A stretch of 64,000 bases of DNA. Source: Protonemura montana. Its lineage: Eukaryota > Arthropoda > Insecta > Plecoptera > Nemouridae. Shown here one piece after another: positions 21,431-33,700 of the stretch (the stretch's first letter is position 1; every line of letters starts with the position of its first letter). Made by a program: the position numbers and the translations under genes. The notes below the pieces were generated by a model. That model did not search any database and was not told where the DNA came from. It worked only from the letters and a program-made list of their open reading frames with translations. The stretch spans positions 11,286,001 to 11,350,000 of the forward strand of contig OX387612.1 in the NCBI GenBank assembly GCA_947568835.1. Direction: 5' to 3'.

Positions 21431-21532
21431 TATTAGACGTTTAACATTAGCGCTGTGACTCTGACTAAACCTGTAAACCCAATGACAGGACGTTTAACAT
21501 TAGCGCTGTGACTCTGACTAAACCTGTAAACT
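21431..21532. repeat. 53-bp satellite, left part (2 copies)
   Basis: Two copies of the unit with GACGTTTAACATTAGCGCTG. The array breaks here at a DNA-transposon-like insertion and resumes at 22363. Confidence 0.93.
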
Positions 21533-22362
21533 AGGGGTGTGCGAAGCTTCGAACTTGACGAATAATTCGGCTCGAATCGAATCGAATTATTCGACTTCGA
21601 TCGTCGATTAGTTGTTTTAAAATCATTCGAAAATACTTCGGTTCGAAAGAAAATTATTCGCTGTTCGAATACTTCGAGGTCAACTTCGAAGTTGGTTCAT
21701 GTAATGGCTACTAGGGAGCAGCACACGTCACAAAATTGAATTCCAAACATGAAATTCAAAATGGCCTTTACTCTGGTTCTTGCTAACTTAAATCTTCTAT
21801 TTACGTAGTTTTGACCCCTTCTGGCTTCTACCATGAATATTGATATGAGCGAGGCAGAAACGGAAAGGCAAGGTGATAACAATAACATCAATGATAATAA
21901 GAGGAGTGTAATTTGGGACCACTACAAAAAGCTCATTTTTGTTATTTTATGATCATGCTGTTTAAAGTGTTTATCATGCTATGGTTATCTGTCACAACTC
22001 ACCCTGATTTGATAAACATGAGATTTATGGGTAAACTTTTTAGTAGTACATAAAGGAAAGAGACTGGACCTATAAGTATGTACCTTACAGAATGCTGTTA
22101 AACTGGAAGTTAAAACATGCTAAACTTGCTAATAAATACCAAAGTGACAATAAAAATTGAGAATTCTGCGTTTTGAAATTGAAATGGAGTGATAAAAGTA
22201 GCAATTCGAAAATACTTCGATCAAATGAAATACTTCGACATTCGATTCGATATTCGACGTTTTTGTAAATAATTATTCGAAATTCGATTCGGTTTGAAAC
22301 TGTTGACAATAATTCGATTCGATATTCGATTCGAACTCAAAAACCACTATTCGCACACCCCT
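21533..22362. mobile_element. hAT-like non-autonomous DNA element (~830 bp) inside the 53-bp satellite
   Basis: Terminal inverted repeats TAGGGGTGTGCGAA and TTCGCACACCCCT, and subterminal blocks crowded with TTCGAA/CGAAT motifs, typical of non-autonomous hAT elements. The interior has no transposase. Flanks share AAC as a possible 3-bp duplication; a hAT 8-bp target duplication is not visible, perhaps erased by array turnover. Confidence 0.72.
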
Positions 22363-25300
22363 AACCCAATGACAGGACGTTTAACATTAGCGCTGTGACT
22401 CTGACTTAACCTGTAAACCCAATGACAGGACGTTTAACATTAGCGCTGTGACTCTGACTAAACCTGTAAACCCAATGACAGGACGTTTAACATTAGCGCT
22501 GTGACTCTGACTTAACCTGTAAACCCAATGACAGGACGTTTAACATTAGCGCTGTGACTCTGACTAAACCTGTAAACCCAATGGCAGGACGTTTAACATT
22601 AGCGCTGTGACTCTGACTAAACCTGTAAACCCTACGACAGGACGTTTAACATTAGCGCTGTGACTCTGACTAAACCTGTAAACCCAATGACAGGACGTTT
22701 AACATTAGCGCTGTGACTCTGAGTTAACCTGTAAACCCTACGACAGGACGTTTAACATTAGCGCTGTGACTCTGACTAAACCTGTAAATCCAATGACAGG
22801 ACGTTTAACATTAGCGCTGTGACTCTGACTAAACCTGTAAATCCAATGACAGGACGTTTAACATTAGCGCTGTGACTCTGACTAAACATGTAAACCCAAT
22901 GACAGGACGTTTAACATTAGCGCTGTGACTCTGACTAAACATGTAAACCCAATGACAGGACGTTTAACATTAGCGCTGTGACTCTGACTAAACCTGTAAA
23001 CCCTACGACAGGACGTTTAACATTAGCGCTGTGACTCTGACTAAACCTGTAAATCCAATGACAGGACGTTTAACATTAGCGCTGTGACTCTGACTAAACC
23101 TGTAAATCCAATGACAGGACGTTTAACATTAGCGCTGTGACTCTGACTAAACATGTAAACCCAATGACAGGACGTTTAACATTAGCGCTGTGACTCTGAC
23201 TAAACCTGTAAACCCAATGGCAGGACGTTTAACATTAGCGCTGTGACTCTGACTAAACCTGTAAACCCAATGACAGGACGTTTAACATTAGCGCTGTGAC
23301 TCTGACTAAACCTGTAAACCCAATGGCAGGACGTTTAACATTAGCGCTGTGACTCTGACTAAACCTGTAAACCCAATGACAGGACGTTTAACATTAGCGC
23401 AGTGACTCTGACTAAACCTGTAAATCCAATGACAGGACGTTTAACATTAGCGCTGTGACTCTGACTAAACCTGTAAACCCAATGACAGGACGTTTAATAT
23501 TAGCGCTGTGACTCTGACTAAACCTGTAAACCCAATGACAGGACGTTTAACATTAGCGCTGTGACTCTGACTAAACCTGTAAACCCAATGACAGGACGTT
23601 CAACATTAGCGCTGTGACTCTGACTAAACCTGTAAACCCAATGACAGGACGTTCAACATTAGCGCTGTGACTCTGACTAAACCTGTAAACCCAATGACAG
23701 GACGTTTAACATTAGCGCTGTGACTCTGACTAAACATGTAAACCCAATGACAGGACGTTTAACATTAGCGCTGTGACTCTGACTAAACATGTAAACCCAA
23801 TGACAGGACGTTTAACATTAGCGCTGTGACTCTGACTAAACCTGTAAACCCTACGACAGGACGTTTAACATTAGCGCTGTGACTCTGACTAAACCTGTAA
23901 ATCCAATGACAGGACGTTTAACATTAGCGCTGTGACTCTGACTAAACCTGTAAATCCAATGACAGGACGTTTAACATTAGCGCTGTGACTCTGACTAAAC
24001 ATGTAAACCCAATGACAGGACGTTTAACATTAGCGCTGTGACTCTGACTAAACCTGTAAACCCAATGGCAGGACGTTTAACATTAGCGCTGTGACTCTGA
24101 CTAAACCTGTAAACCCAATGACAGGACGTTTAACATTAGCGCTGTGACTCTGACTAAACCTGTAAACCCAATGGCAGGACGTTTAACATTAGCGCTGTGA
24201 CTCTGACTAAACCTGTAAACCCAATGACAGGACGTTTAACATTAGCGCAGTGACTCTGACTAAACCTGTAAATCCAATGACAGGACGTTTAACATTAGCG
24301 CTGTGACTCTGACTAAACCTGTAAACCCAATGACAGGACGTTTAATATTAGCGCTGTGACTCTGACTAAACCTGTAAACCCAATGACAGGACGTTTAACA
24401 TTAGCGCTGTGACTCTGACTAAACCTGTAAACCCAATGACAGGACGTTCAACATTAGCGCTGTGACTCTGACTAAACCTGTAAACCCAATGACAGGACGT
24501 TCAACATTAGCGCTGTGACTCTGACTAAACCTGTAAACCCAATGACAGGACGTTTAACATTAGCGCTGTGACTCTGACTAAACCTGTAAATCCAATGACA
24601 GGACGTTTAACATAAGCGCTGTGACTCTGACTAAACCTGTAAACCCAATGACAGGACGTTTAACATTAGCGCTGTGACTCTGACTAAACCTGTAAACCCA
24701 ATGACAGGACGTTTAACATTAGCGCTGTGACTCTGACTAAACCTGTAAACCCAATGACAGGACGTTTAACATTAGCGCTGTGACTCTGACTAAACCTGTA
24801 AACCCAATGACAGGACGTTTAACATTAGCGCTGTGACTCTGACTAAACCTATAAACCCAATGACAGGACGTTTAACATTAGCGCTGTGACTCTGACTAAA
24901 CCTGTAAACCCTACGACAGGACGTTTAACATTAGCGCTGTGACTCTGACTAAACCTGTAAACCCAATGACAGGACGTTTAACATTAGCGCTGTGACTCTG
25001 AGTTAACCTGTAAACCCTACGACAGGACGTTTAACATTAGCGCTGTGACTCTGACTAAACCTGTAAATCCAATGACAGGACGTTTAACATTAGCGCTGTG
25101 ACTCTGACTAAACCTGTAAATCCAATGACAGGACGTTTAACATTAGCGCTGTGACTCTGACTAAACATGTAAACCCAATGACAGGACGTTTAACATTAGC
25201 GCTGTGACTCTGACTAAACATGTAAACCCAATGACAGGACGTTTAACATTAGCGCTGTGACTCTGACTAAACCTGTAAACCCTACGACAGGACGTTTAAC

Positions 25301-26434
25301 ATTAGCGCTGTGACTCTGACTAAACCTGTAAATCCAATGACAGGACGTTTAACATTAGCGCTGTGACTCTGACTAAACCTGTAAATCCAATGACAGGACG
25401 TTTAACATTAGCGCTGTGACTCTGACTAAACATGTAAACCCAATGACAGGACGTTTAACATTAGCGCTGTGACTCTGACTAAACCTGTAAACCCTACGAC
25501 AGGACGTTTAACATTAGCGCTGTGACTCTGACTAAACCTGTAAATCCAATGACAGGACGTTTAACATTAGCGCTGTGACTCTGACTAAACCTGTAAATCC
25601 AATGACAGGACGTTTAACATTAGCGCTGTGACTCTGACTAAACATGTAAACCCAATGACAGGACGTTTAACATTAGCGCTGTGACTCTGACTAAACCTGT
25701 AAACCCTACGACAGGACGTTTAACATTAGCGCTGTGACTCTGACTAAACCTGTAAATCCAATGACAGGACGTTTAACATTAGCGCTGTGACTCTGACTAA
25801 ACCTGTAAATCCAATGACAGGACGTTTAACATTAGCGCTGTGACTCTGACTAAACATGTAAACCCAATGACAGGACGTTTAACATTAGCGCTGTGACTCT
25901 GACTAAACCTGTAAACCCAATGGCAGGACGTTTAACATTAGCACTGTGACTCTGACTAAACCTGTAAACCCAATGGCAGGACGTTTAACATTAGCGCTGT
26001 GACTCTGACTAAACCTGTAAACCCAATGACAGGACGTTTAACATTAGCGCTGTGACTCTGACTAAACCTGTAAACCCAATGACAGGACGTTTAACATTAG
26101 CGCTGTGACTCTGACTAAACCTGTAAACCCAATGACAGGACGTTTAACATTAGCACTGTGACTCTGACTAAACATGTAAACCCAATGACAGGACGTTTAA
26201 CATTAGCGCTGTGACTCTGACTAAACCTGTAAACCCAATGGCAGGACGTTTAACATTAGCGCTGTGACTCTGACTAAACCTGTAAACCCAATGACAGGAC
26301 GTTTAACATTAGCGCTGTGACTCTGACTAAACCTGTAAACCCAATGACAGGACGTTTAACATTAGCGCTGTGACTCTGACTAAACCTGTAAACCCAATGA
26401 CAGGACGTTTAACATTAGCGCTGTGACTCTGACT
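22363..26434. repeat. 53-bp satellite with higher-order repeats, ~77 copies
   Basis: Unit with GACGTTTAACATTAGCGCTG, TGACTCTGACTAAACC and TGTAAACCCAATGACAG. Rare variants recur at fixed distances: AGCGCAGTG at 23399 and 24247 and TTTAATATT at 23493 and 24341 (both 848 bp = 16 units); GAGTTAACCTG at 22721 and 25000 (2279 bp = 43 units); CCTACGACAG at 25281, 25493 and 25705 (212 bp = 4 units). ACAGG...TTTA and TAAACCTGT can pair as a hairpin in each unit. Confidence 0.96.
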
Positions 26435-27310
26435 TACCGTGAACTTATTTGTATGCCACGATGCAGACTCCAGTCCTCGGCCACGGCTTGCCTGGTTACC
26501 ATTATACCGTTGAGCAATACCTGTTGATAAGCAATTACTATTTTTAAAAATAAAATGTACATTTATTGAAAAACATGTTTTGAGTAAATTATTAATTCTG
26601 TATCGTTTTCTGTTTCTTGCTCCGATTTCTTTGCTTGTTTATTCTGTGGATTTTTTAATAAAGTATTGTAAGAAAAGTGAACCTCAAAGTCCAGATTCAC
26701 ATACCAATTGATTTCTTGTATTTACAATGCAATGCTGCGACAACGGGTCAAATAATAATAATGTTCTTTTTTTTGCCTATCGAGGCTTTGCGAGCGGCAT
26801 TGGATTAGCGTTGTTGGATGAGCTTACCAATATTTAGGGGTGATTAAAAGTAAAGCCGATCTATTGTATGGAATCAAAGCAAAACATCTGGAATTCGCAA
26901 AATTATGTCGGGAATTACGAATAAAAAGAGAAATAAAACACAGACGGGTTCAAAAACTATAAAACTACCTAATTTGACGTGTTTCACATCTTTGCAAAGT
27001 TTGGTGAAAAATATCAAAGACTTTTGGAGGTACAACTTCAAAATGGTTTTACAAACTCTGAAAATGTTCGTAAATTAAGAATAATTTGCAAACTGCTTAA
27101 TTGATTTTCCTGAAAAATACAGGGCTTAGCACAGGCTTAACACAAAATATGCTCTAAAATTTTCCTTGAAATCGGAGCTGGAGTCAAGCCGCCGGAACGC
27201 GAACAAACGAAAACAAAATTGTGACTGCAGGGTAAGTGAAAATGATGATAACGCTACGCTCATCAAAAACATTTTTTTTTAAATGGGCATTGTCAGATAC
27301 GTACCATTTA
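26435..27310. other. Intergenic sequence with one inverted dispersed repeat
   Basis: At about 26880-27185 lies the reverse complement of the repeat at 43690-44060 (shared landmarks: TTTTTCACCAAACTTT followed by GCAAAGATGT, and TTTTTCAGGAAAATCAA in this copy's sense). No gene recognised. Confidence 0.55.
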
Positions 27311-27312
27311 TC

Positions 27313-27953
27313 CATGCCCCGTGTTCCATGTCCCATGCCCGATGTCCCATGTCCCATGCCCCATGCCCCATGCCCCATGTCCCATGTCCCATGTCCCATC
27401 CATGCCCCATGTCCCATGCCCCATGTCCCATGCCCCGTGTCCCGTGCCCCATGCCCCATGTCCCATGTCCCATGCCCCATGTCCCATGCCCCGTGCCCCA
27501 TGCCCCATGTCCCATGCCCGATGTCCCATGTCCCGTGCCCCATGTCCCATGCCCCATGTCCCATGCCCCATGTCCCATGCCCCATGTCCCATGCCCCATG
27601 TCCCATGCCCGATGTCCCATGTCCCGTGCCCCATGTCCCATGTCCCATGCCCCATGTCCCATGCCCGGTGTCCCATGCCCCATGTCCCATGCCCGATGTC
27701 CCATGCCCCATGTCCCATGCCCCATGTCCCATGTCCCAAGTCCCATGTCCCATGTCTCATGTCCCATGTCCCATGTCCCATGCCCCATGTCCCATGTCCC
27801 ATGCCCCATGCCCCATGTCCCATGCCCCATGTCTCATGTCCCGTGCCACATGCCACATGCCCCATGTCCCATGCCCGATGTCCCATGTCCCATGCCCGAT
27901 GTCCCATGTCTCATGTCCCATGCCCGATGTCCCATGTCCCATGTCCCATGCCT
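27313..27953. repeat. 7-bp GC-rich array, ATGTCCC/ATGCCCC type, ~92 units
   Basis: Heptamer array alternating ATGTCCC and ATGCCCC with variants (GATG, CGTG). Runs of 3-4 C every 7 bp mean 3-4 G on the minus strand. All six frames are open for long stretches; none is a gene. Confidence 0.95.
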
Positions 27954-28199
27954 GAATGCATTTCAAAGGTTTCTAACATTTACACTTATTGGATTATTGA
28001 TGTCTATAAGAATTTCTTCAATTAGTTTTAGTCTAGGATTAAAAAAGGCTTTTCCAATTGTGTTTCAAGAACATTGTTTCTAAAGCAATTTTTTTGCATT
28101 CCACTTCTTGTTTTGATTGAACGTTGTTCCTTTATTTTGGTTAAATATTAAGGCATTTCAGAGTTTCTAATGGCGACACTTTATAGTGGGCGATGGTAA

Positions 28200-28937
28200 A
28201 TCTAGCCTAGCTTTAAAGGGAGGAGGAGAAACACGGTGCCGGCTCTTGCTGGAATGCACCGAGGGGACCACCGACTAAACGTCCCTTCCGAAGGACGGTT
28301 CAACGCGAACAACAGGATTCCTCCACAAATCCATGCTGTCGAGAGGTTGATAAGCAATTGGCGAGTGAAGTTGCTGTACTAACTTTCATCCCTCCAACCT
28401 CTCTCCCGAACAGAACTGGTCATGTGTATGATGGTCACCCATCCAATACCTGACCGAGCGCAGTGTTACTTAACTTTTATCCCGCCAACCTCTCTCCCGA
28501 ACAGAACTGGTCATGTGAATGATGATCACCCATCCAATACCTGACCGAGCGCAGTGTTACTTAACTTTCATCCCTCCAACCTCTCTCCCGAACAGAACTG
28601 GTCATGTGTATGATGGTCACCCATCCAATACCTGACCCAGCGCAGTGTTACTTAACTTTCATCCCTCCAACCTCTCTCCCGAACAGAACTGGTCATGTGT
28701 ATGATGATCACCCATCCAATACCTGACCGAGCGCAGTGTTACTTAACTCTTATCCCTCCAACCTCTCTCCCGAACAGAACTGGTCATGTTATGATGATCA
28801 CCCATCCAATACCTGACCCAGCGCAGTGTTACTTAACTTTTATCCCTCTAACCTCTCTCCCGAACAGGACTGGTCATGTGTATGATAGTCACCCATCCAA
28901 TACCTGACCCAGCGCAGTGTTGCTTAACTTTCATCCC
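28200..28937 (-). mobile_element. 5S-rRNA-like SINE, tail plus ~6 units
   Basis: The tail is on the left (28200-28380: inverted GTCCTTCGGAAGGGACGTT and CATGGATTTGTGG), then 91-bp units to 28937 in the minus sense. Several units carry ACTGCGCTCGG in place of ACTGCGCTGGG. Confidence 0.83.
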
Positions 28938-29255
28938 AGTGTTATAATTTGCTTCTCTTATCTTGCCCATCAAAACTTGTAAATATCATATTCCTACACA
29001 AACTTCTCAGCAACAATATTGACAACCCGAGACTGATATCTAAGATCTGCATCGCAATATCATCCAGGCAAACTCGTAATTACCATCGTTTCAGACCACC
29101 AAGTCGTATGATTCCACAAGCACGGGTGCATCAAAAGACTAATGACTTCCTACAATAAAATTAAAACAACCTGCGCTGACATCGACATACTTTCAGACTT
29201 CTTCAAGACTTACATAACCCAACTTAAACACGAAGATCAAACTAAACTATTAATC
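28938..29255 (+). mobile_element. LINE C-terminal fragment
   Basis: An open stretch to 29158 reads LVNIIFLHKLLSNNID and SRQTRNYHRFRPP, resembling the post-RT C-terminal region of jockey/CR1-type LINEs. No start, RT blocks or tail are present. It abuts a 5S-like array and a foldback element. Confidence 0.5.
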
Positions 29256-29257
29256 TT

Positions 29258-29700
29258 AGAAAAACTATTTCAACTGGGTTTTCAATGCTAAGTAAAGGGC
29301 AACTAAATTTCCCGACGTTTCGTAACTTGTACCTGTTACTTTATCAAGGGTAAGAGCAGTCCTGACAATTTTCCAATAACAAAAAAACCACATAAAATTA
29401 TAACAATTACCAAGTTCAAGCTTCCTAAATGCATATAAATAAAATAATCAGGGTCAATAACTCAAAAACTAATGTATTGTGTATTTTCTGAAATAAGAAC
29501 TCGAACACTTTGGCGTTTTTTTACTAACTAATTATGTGTATGGAAAGAAGTAAGAAGTAACTAGTATATGTTACGAAACGTCGGGAAATTTAGTAGCCCT
29601 TTCTGAGCATTCAAAACCCAGTTGAAATAGTTTTTCTTAAAACTAGTGCTAAGTTTAGATAAATCAAGTAGACATGAGTCTAAAAACCATCATAACTATG
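29258..29700. mobile_element. Foldback element with hammerhead-like arms, copy 1
   Basis: Inverted arms with CTATTTCAACTGGGTTTT and CCCGACGTTTCGTAAC at the left, GTTACGAAACGTCGGGAAAT at the right. Between conserved GAAAC and a degenerate TTGATAAAG lies a perfect GTAAC...GTTAC stem. The same sequence is inverted at 34690-35100. Confidence 0.65.
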
Positions 29701-30700
29701 AATCTATTCATCTACTATCTATTAAGTATCTATCTTTTGATATCTAAATCTATCAATTACCTAATTCAATCTCTCGTTGCGTGACAGATCTTAATTTAAG
29801 CGAAAGTTTGTAAATAGTAATGTTTTTGACCGTTCATGTTTCCATGTTAAATGTTTTGTTCTGTTCTCAGTCTCAGTATTGTCATAATTTATTATATTAT
29901 CAGACTTGCAGACTTGCCTCCGTTGTTTGATCAATAAATAATAAATAATAATGAAATGAAATCAGAAATTATCTTTAAAAAAAAAAAAACGTTTAAAATT
30001 GAGCATATTTTTTTTTCTATTTTCAAAAAATAAACTCTCACGCATTTACTCTCAGAATTTTTGGTTTCCCGGAAAATTCCTCGTTTAGTTTTTTTTTAGC
30101 ATCTTATAATAAAAGAATCTACAAAAAAAATCGTATATCTTTCTCCTGATAAAACGGCACCAACATTCACAGCTTTTGGGTATTTTTTTCCAAATTTTCT
30201 TTTGTGATTTTTTTCCCCCCGTTTAACACAATACGTTCTCTACTTCAGTTTAGTTATCGGAACACATATAAATGGAAATAACAGAAGTCAGTAGCATTAA
30301 CTTGATAATTAAAAATAGGTATAATACCAAAATTCTTTTTCAGCTACAAGCGTTTGCAATTCAAATCAGATTCTATTCGCCTAACATTTGTTTCATCAAC
30401 TTTTTACCGCTATTCTGCAAAGGGATACTTATTTACAGAACCGTTTACTCTAATCGTGGACGCAGGCTTCTAAAATCTTCAGCATCTTTCGGCCAGGTTT
30501 TCTGACACAAAGAATAAGAATTCAAATTAAAAAAAAAAATGTCGGCTCTAGCTTGCTATGACATCGAGTTCAGGTCAAAGAACTGTTGAATTTACCGGCA
30601 AGAGCCTATTGCCCAATAGTTGCACGATATTGCTGACGAGTGTCTAGCGGCGCCCAAAACCGGATCGATGGAACATTTGTTTCTAGCGCCTATGGCATTG
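29701..30700. other. AT-rich intergenic region upstream of collagen-like gene 1
   Basis: Nothing coding recognised; the 77-codon frame at 30272-30505 has no motif. ACAAGCGTTTGCAATTCAAA at 30346 resembles the outer end of the tRNA-like element at 5500-5520. Confidence 0.55.
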
Positions 30701-30701
30701 C

Positions 30702-30708
30702 TTAAAAG
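30702..30708 (+). promoter_or_regulatory. TATA-like box TTAAAAG of collagen-like gene 1
   Basis: TTAAAAG starts 65 bp before the ATG at 30767. In the paralogous gene TATAAAGG also starts exactly 65 bp before its ATG. The shared spacing, rather than the motif alone, supports a core promoter. Confidence 0.5.
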
Positions 30709-30766
30709 AAGATGTTTTCGATGGCCACAGGATCACTTCTAGTTGAACAGTGGAGAAGAAAGCAGC

Positions 30767-30778
30767 ATGGGCATGCAG
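30767..30778 (+). CDS. Collagen-like 1, exon 1 (start codon, 4 codons)
   Basis: ATG GGC ATG CAG followed by GTAAGT. The 4-codon first exon matches that of the paralogue (40950-40961), which supports this start. Phase-0 end. Confidence 0.75.
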
Positions 30779-33700
30779 GTAAGTCCCTTACTGCAAATAA
30801 TCCACTCGACTTACGCTGTGGCTTAACCTTAGGTACTATTAAAATAGCCACTAAACGATTGATTCCTCTGCCATTGGTCCCATAAGCTCCGAGTAAAAGT
30901 ATAATAAATATAACCTAACTAATTAAGATATAATTGATTAATAATTTATTTTTACTTGTACAAGTACGTCGATTTGTTATTGGTGCACGCGGGTTTACAG
31001 AGTATACCTTGCTTTTGCTTTTAAATTGATCTTATTTTTGACATCATATACGTGACCAGTTATGTTCGGGTGAGAGGTTGGTGGGATGAAAGTTAAGCAA
31101 CACTACGCTGGGTCAGGTATTGGATGGGTAACCATCATACACATGACCAGCTCTGTTCGGGAGAGAGGTTGGTGGGATGAAAGTTAAGCAACACTGCGCT
31201 GGGTCAGTTATTGGATGGGTGACCATCATACACACGACCACTTCTGTTCGGGAGAGAGGTTGGAGGGATAAAAGTTAGTACAGCAACTTCACTCGCCTTG
31301 CTAATCAACCTCTCGACAGCATGGATTTGTGGAGGAATCCTGTTGTAAACACAACATTGCAATCAATGACAGGGATTTCTGTTACTTTTCTAGCCAGTAC
31401 TACTTATTTTGGGATTCACGCTGTCCGTGGGTCTCGTGGCTAGCGCACCCCAAGACAAACAATTCAGGTGAGAACGTGTAGCCATTCATTTTGCCAAAAG
31501 AAATCGAATGTGAAAAAATTCAAGACTCGTCCGACTAAACTGGCGAACACCAGAATTTTGCAAACGCAATTTGAGTTGCGTTCAAGATCAGTATTTTTTT
31601 TTTAATGTGATGAACACTAACAGTCTCAAAAATGGATGCCCAAACGGGAAGTGGTTCACCCAGTGATGTAGTGGTCAATGCACGCGGGTGTACGCAGTCC
31701 ACCCAGTGATGTAGTGGTCAATGCACGTGGGTGTACGCAGTCCATCCAGTGATGTAGTGGTCAATGCATGCGGGTGTACGCAGTTTAAATTGTCTATAAC
31801 ATTATGAGTTGTACCAACAAAAGCATTTGATACTATTTTACCAACTTAACAAAGATGTAAAATAATACATACAAATAATGTAAATCCGAATTTTTTAGCC
31901 CGTTTGTGTTTTCTTTTTTACAAATGTCCGACTGAATTTTGTACAGTTTGACTGCTTTGATCACATTTTATCTTCCCAAAATATTGCTACGCTCAAATTA
32001 AAACGCGCCTCAAATTGCGTTTGCGCGGCTCCAGAGCATCTTGATTCCGAAGTAATATAAGCTTCTATCTACAGAGCCAACGAGCAACCTGGACCACCCG
32101 GTCCTGCAGGACCCCCGGGACCAACCGGTGACCCCGGTCCACCCGGACCTGCCAGTACCGTACTAGGACCACCGGGACCTCCCGGCCCGCCAGGCGAAAC
32201 CGGAGCGAAGGGCCTAATAGGCGACCCCGGCGTTATTGGTGTAGTTGGAAACCCTGGGCCTCCAGGGGTTCCCGGCGTCCAGGGACCCATTGGTTTGAAT
32301 GGTGACCAGGGAGTTGTGGGTGTGATAGGTGCTCAGGGGGGCATCGGTCCAGTCGGCTTGAAGGGTTCCATCGGCGACATAGGTCCTATCGGACCGATAG
32401 GGCCTGTTGGTCCAACGGGACCAAAAGGCTCTAATGGAGACCAAGGTCCAATAGGTAACCAAGGTCCACCAGGTACAAATGGGGTCAAGGGGCCACAAGG
32501 AGAAAAGGGACTTGATGGTTTCGCGGGCGTTCCAGGCCCAAAGGGTCTTGAGGGTGATCAAGGAGTTCAGGGCCCTAAGGGTGAAGAGGGGACGAAAGGG
32601 CTTCCTGGGGATCGAGGTGAGATTGGACTCACCGGAGATAAGGGAACACCAGGCCCACAAGGTACCGATGGCGTGGTCGGTGACATCGGACTGACAGGCG
32701 ATAAAGGTCTACCTGGCGACAAGGGCGCCATCGGTGATATCGGAAATACTGGACCCAAAGGGACCATTGGTGATCCGGGTGTGATTGGCGATACTGGCGT
32801 TCGGGGTCCCGGAGGTCCTCCCGGGCCGCCCGGTCCTGAGGGTGCTAAAGGTGAGCAGGGTATTCGGGGTACCGTTGGTGCTACAGGGCCACCAGGACCG
32901 TTAGGTGAGAAGGGTCCCACTGGAGATGCGGGCGTAACTGGGGGTGCAGGGCCAGCTGGAGCTGTGGGAGATACAGGTCCCCTGGGAGAAAAAGGACCAA
33001 TAGGTACGCCAGGTGTTACTGGAAATACTGGTGGTATCGGTGATGCAGGAGCTACGGGTGCAAAAGGTCCGCTAGGCGACCAAGGTCCTATAGGACCACC
33101 CGGAACTCCAGGAACGTGTACGGGGAGTGGCACACAATGCCCATCCGGGCAGAAAGGAGATAAGGGTGATGAAGGGGCCCCAGGGCGACCTGGCAGCTCT
33201 GGTAACGATGGTCCGCGGGGTCCGCAAGGTCCACAAGGACCACAAGGTATCGGATCGCAGGGCTTACCTGGCCGGGATGGAAGAGATGGAGTTGGAACGC
33301 CAGGTCCAGTCGGGCCAAGAGGGCCGCCTGGCCCGAGAATGGAGGCCGGATCTGAAAAGGTTCTCAGTATTCTTATCAATATTCACGTTGATCGCAATAT
33401 AAGGGATATGCAGAAGATGTACAGTAGGCTGCGTACTAGAGTAACTGGCATGGTGGAGTCGTCGAAGCCGGGTGGAGATTGGTCGGGGATTAGAGTGGAA
33501 CAGAGGAAGAAGTTGGTGCAGAAACCTTTGGAGTTGATTGAGAAGCTAGAGGTGTTAGCGACGAACAGCTTCAATCGTTTACCATTCGACGCCGGAGTCG
33601 AGTTGGACGGGCACCTGCAAGAACAGATGGAGAAAATGGAGGTTATGCTGAAGGATGACACGTTTTTGGCAACGCAGTTGGGTAATGTTTCGAGTTCGCC

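Noticed and set aside
22363..26434. CRISPR-like array
   Set aside because: Units are contiguous with no unique spacers, and the genomic context is eukaryotic.
27184..28083. GHGTWDM / HVPCPM-type frames on both strands
   Set aside because: 7-bp GC-rich array; six-frame openness follows from the absence of stop triplets in the unit.
32567..33379. 270-aa minus-strand Pro-rich frame
   Set aside because: Antisense shadow of Gly-X-Y codons: GGN/CCN complementarity keeps it open.
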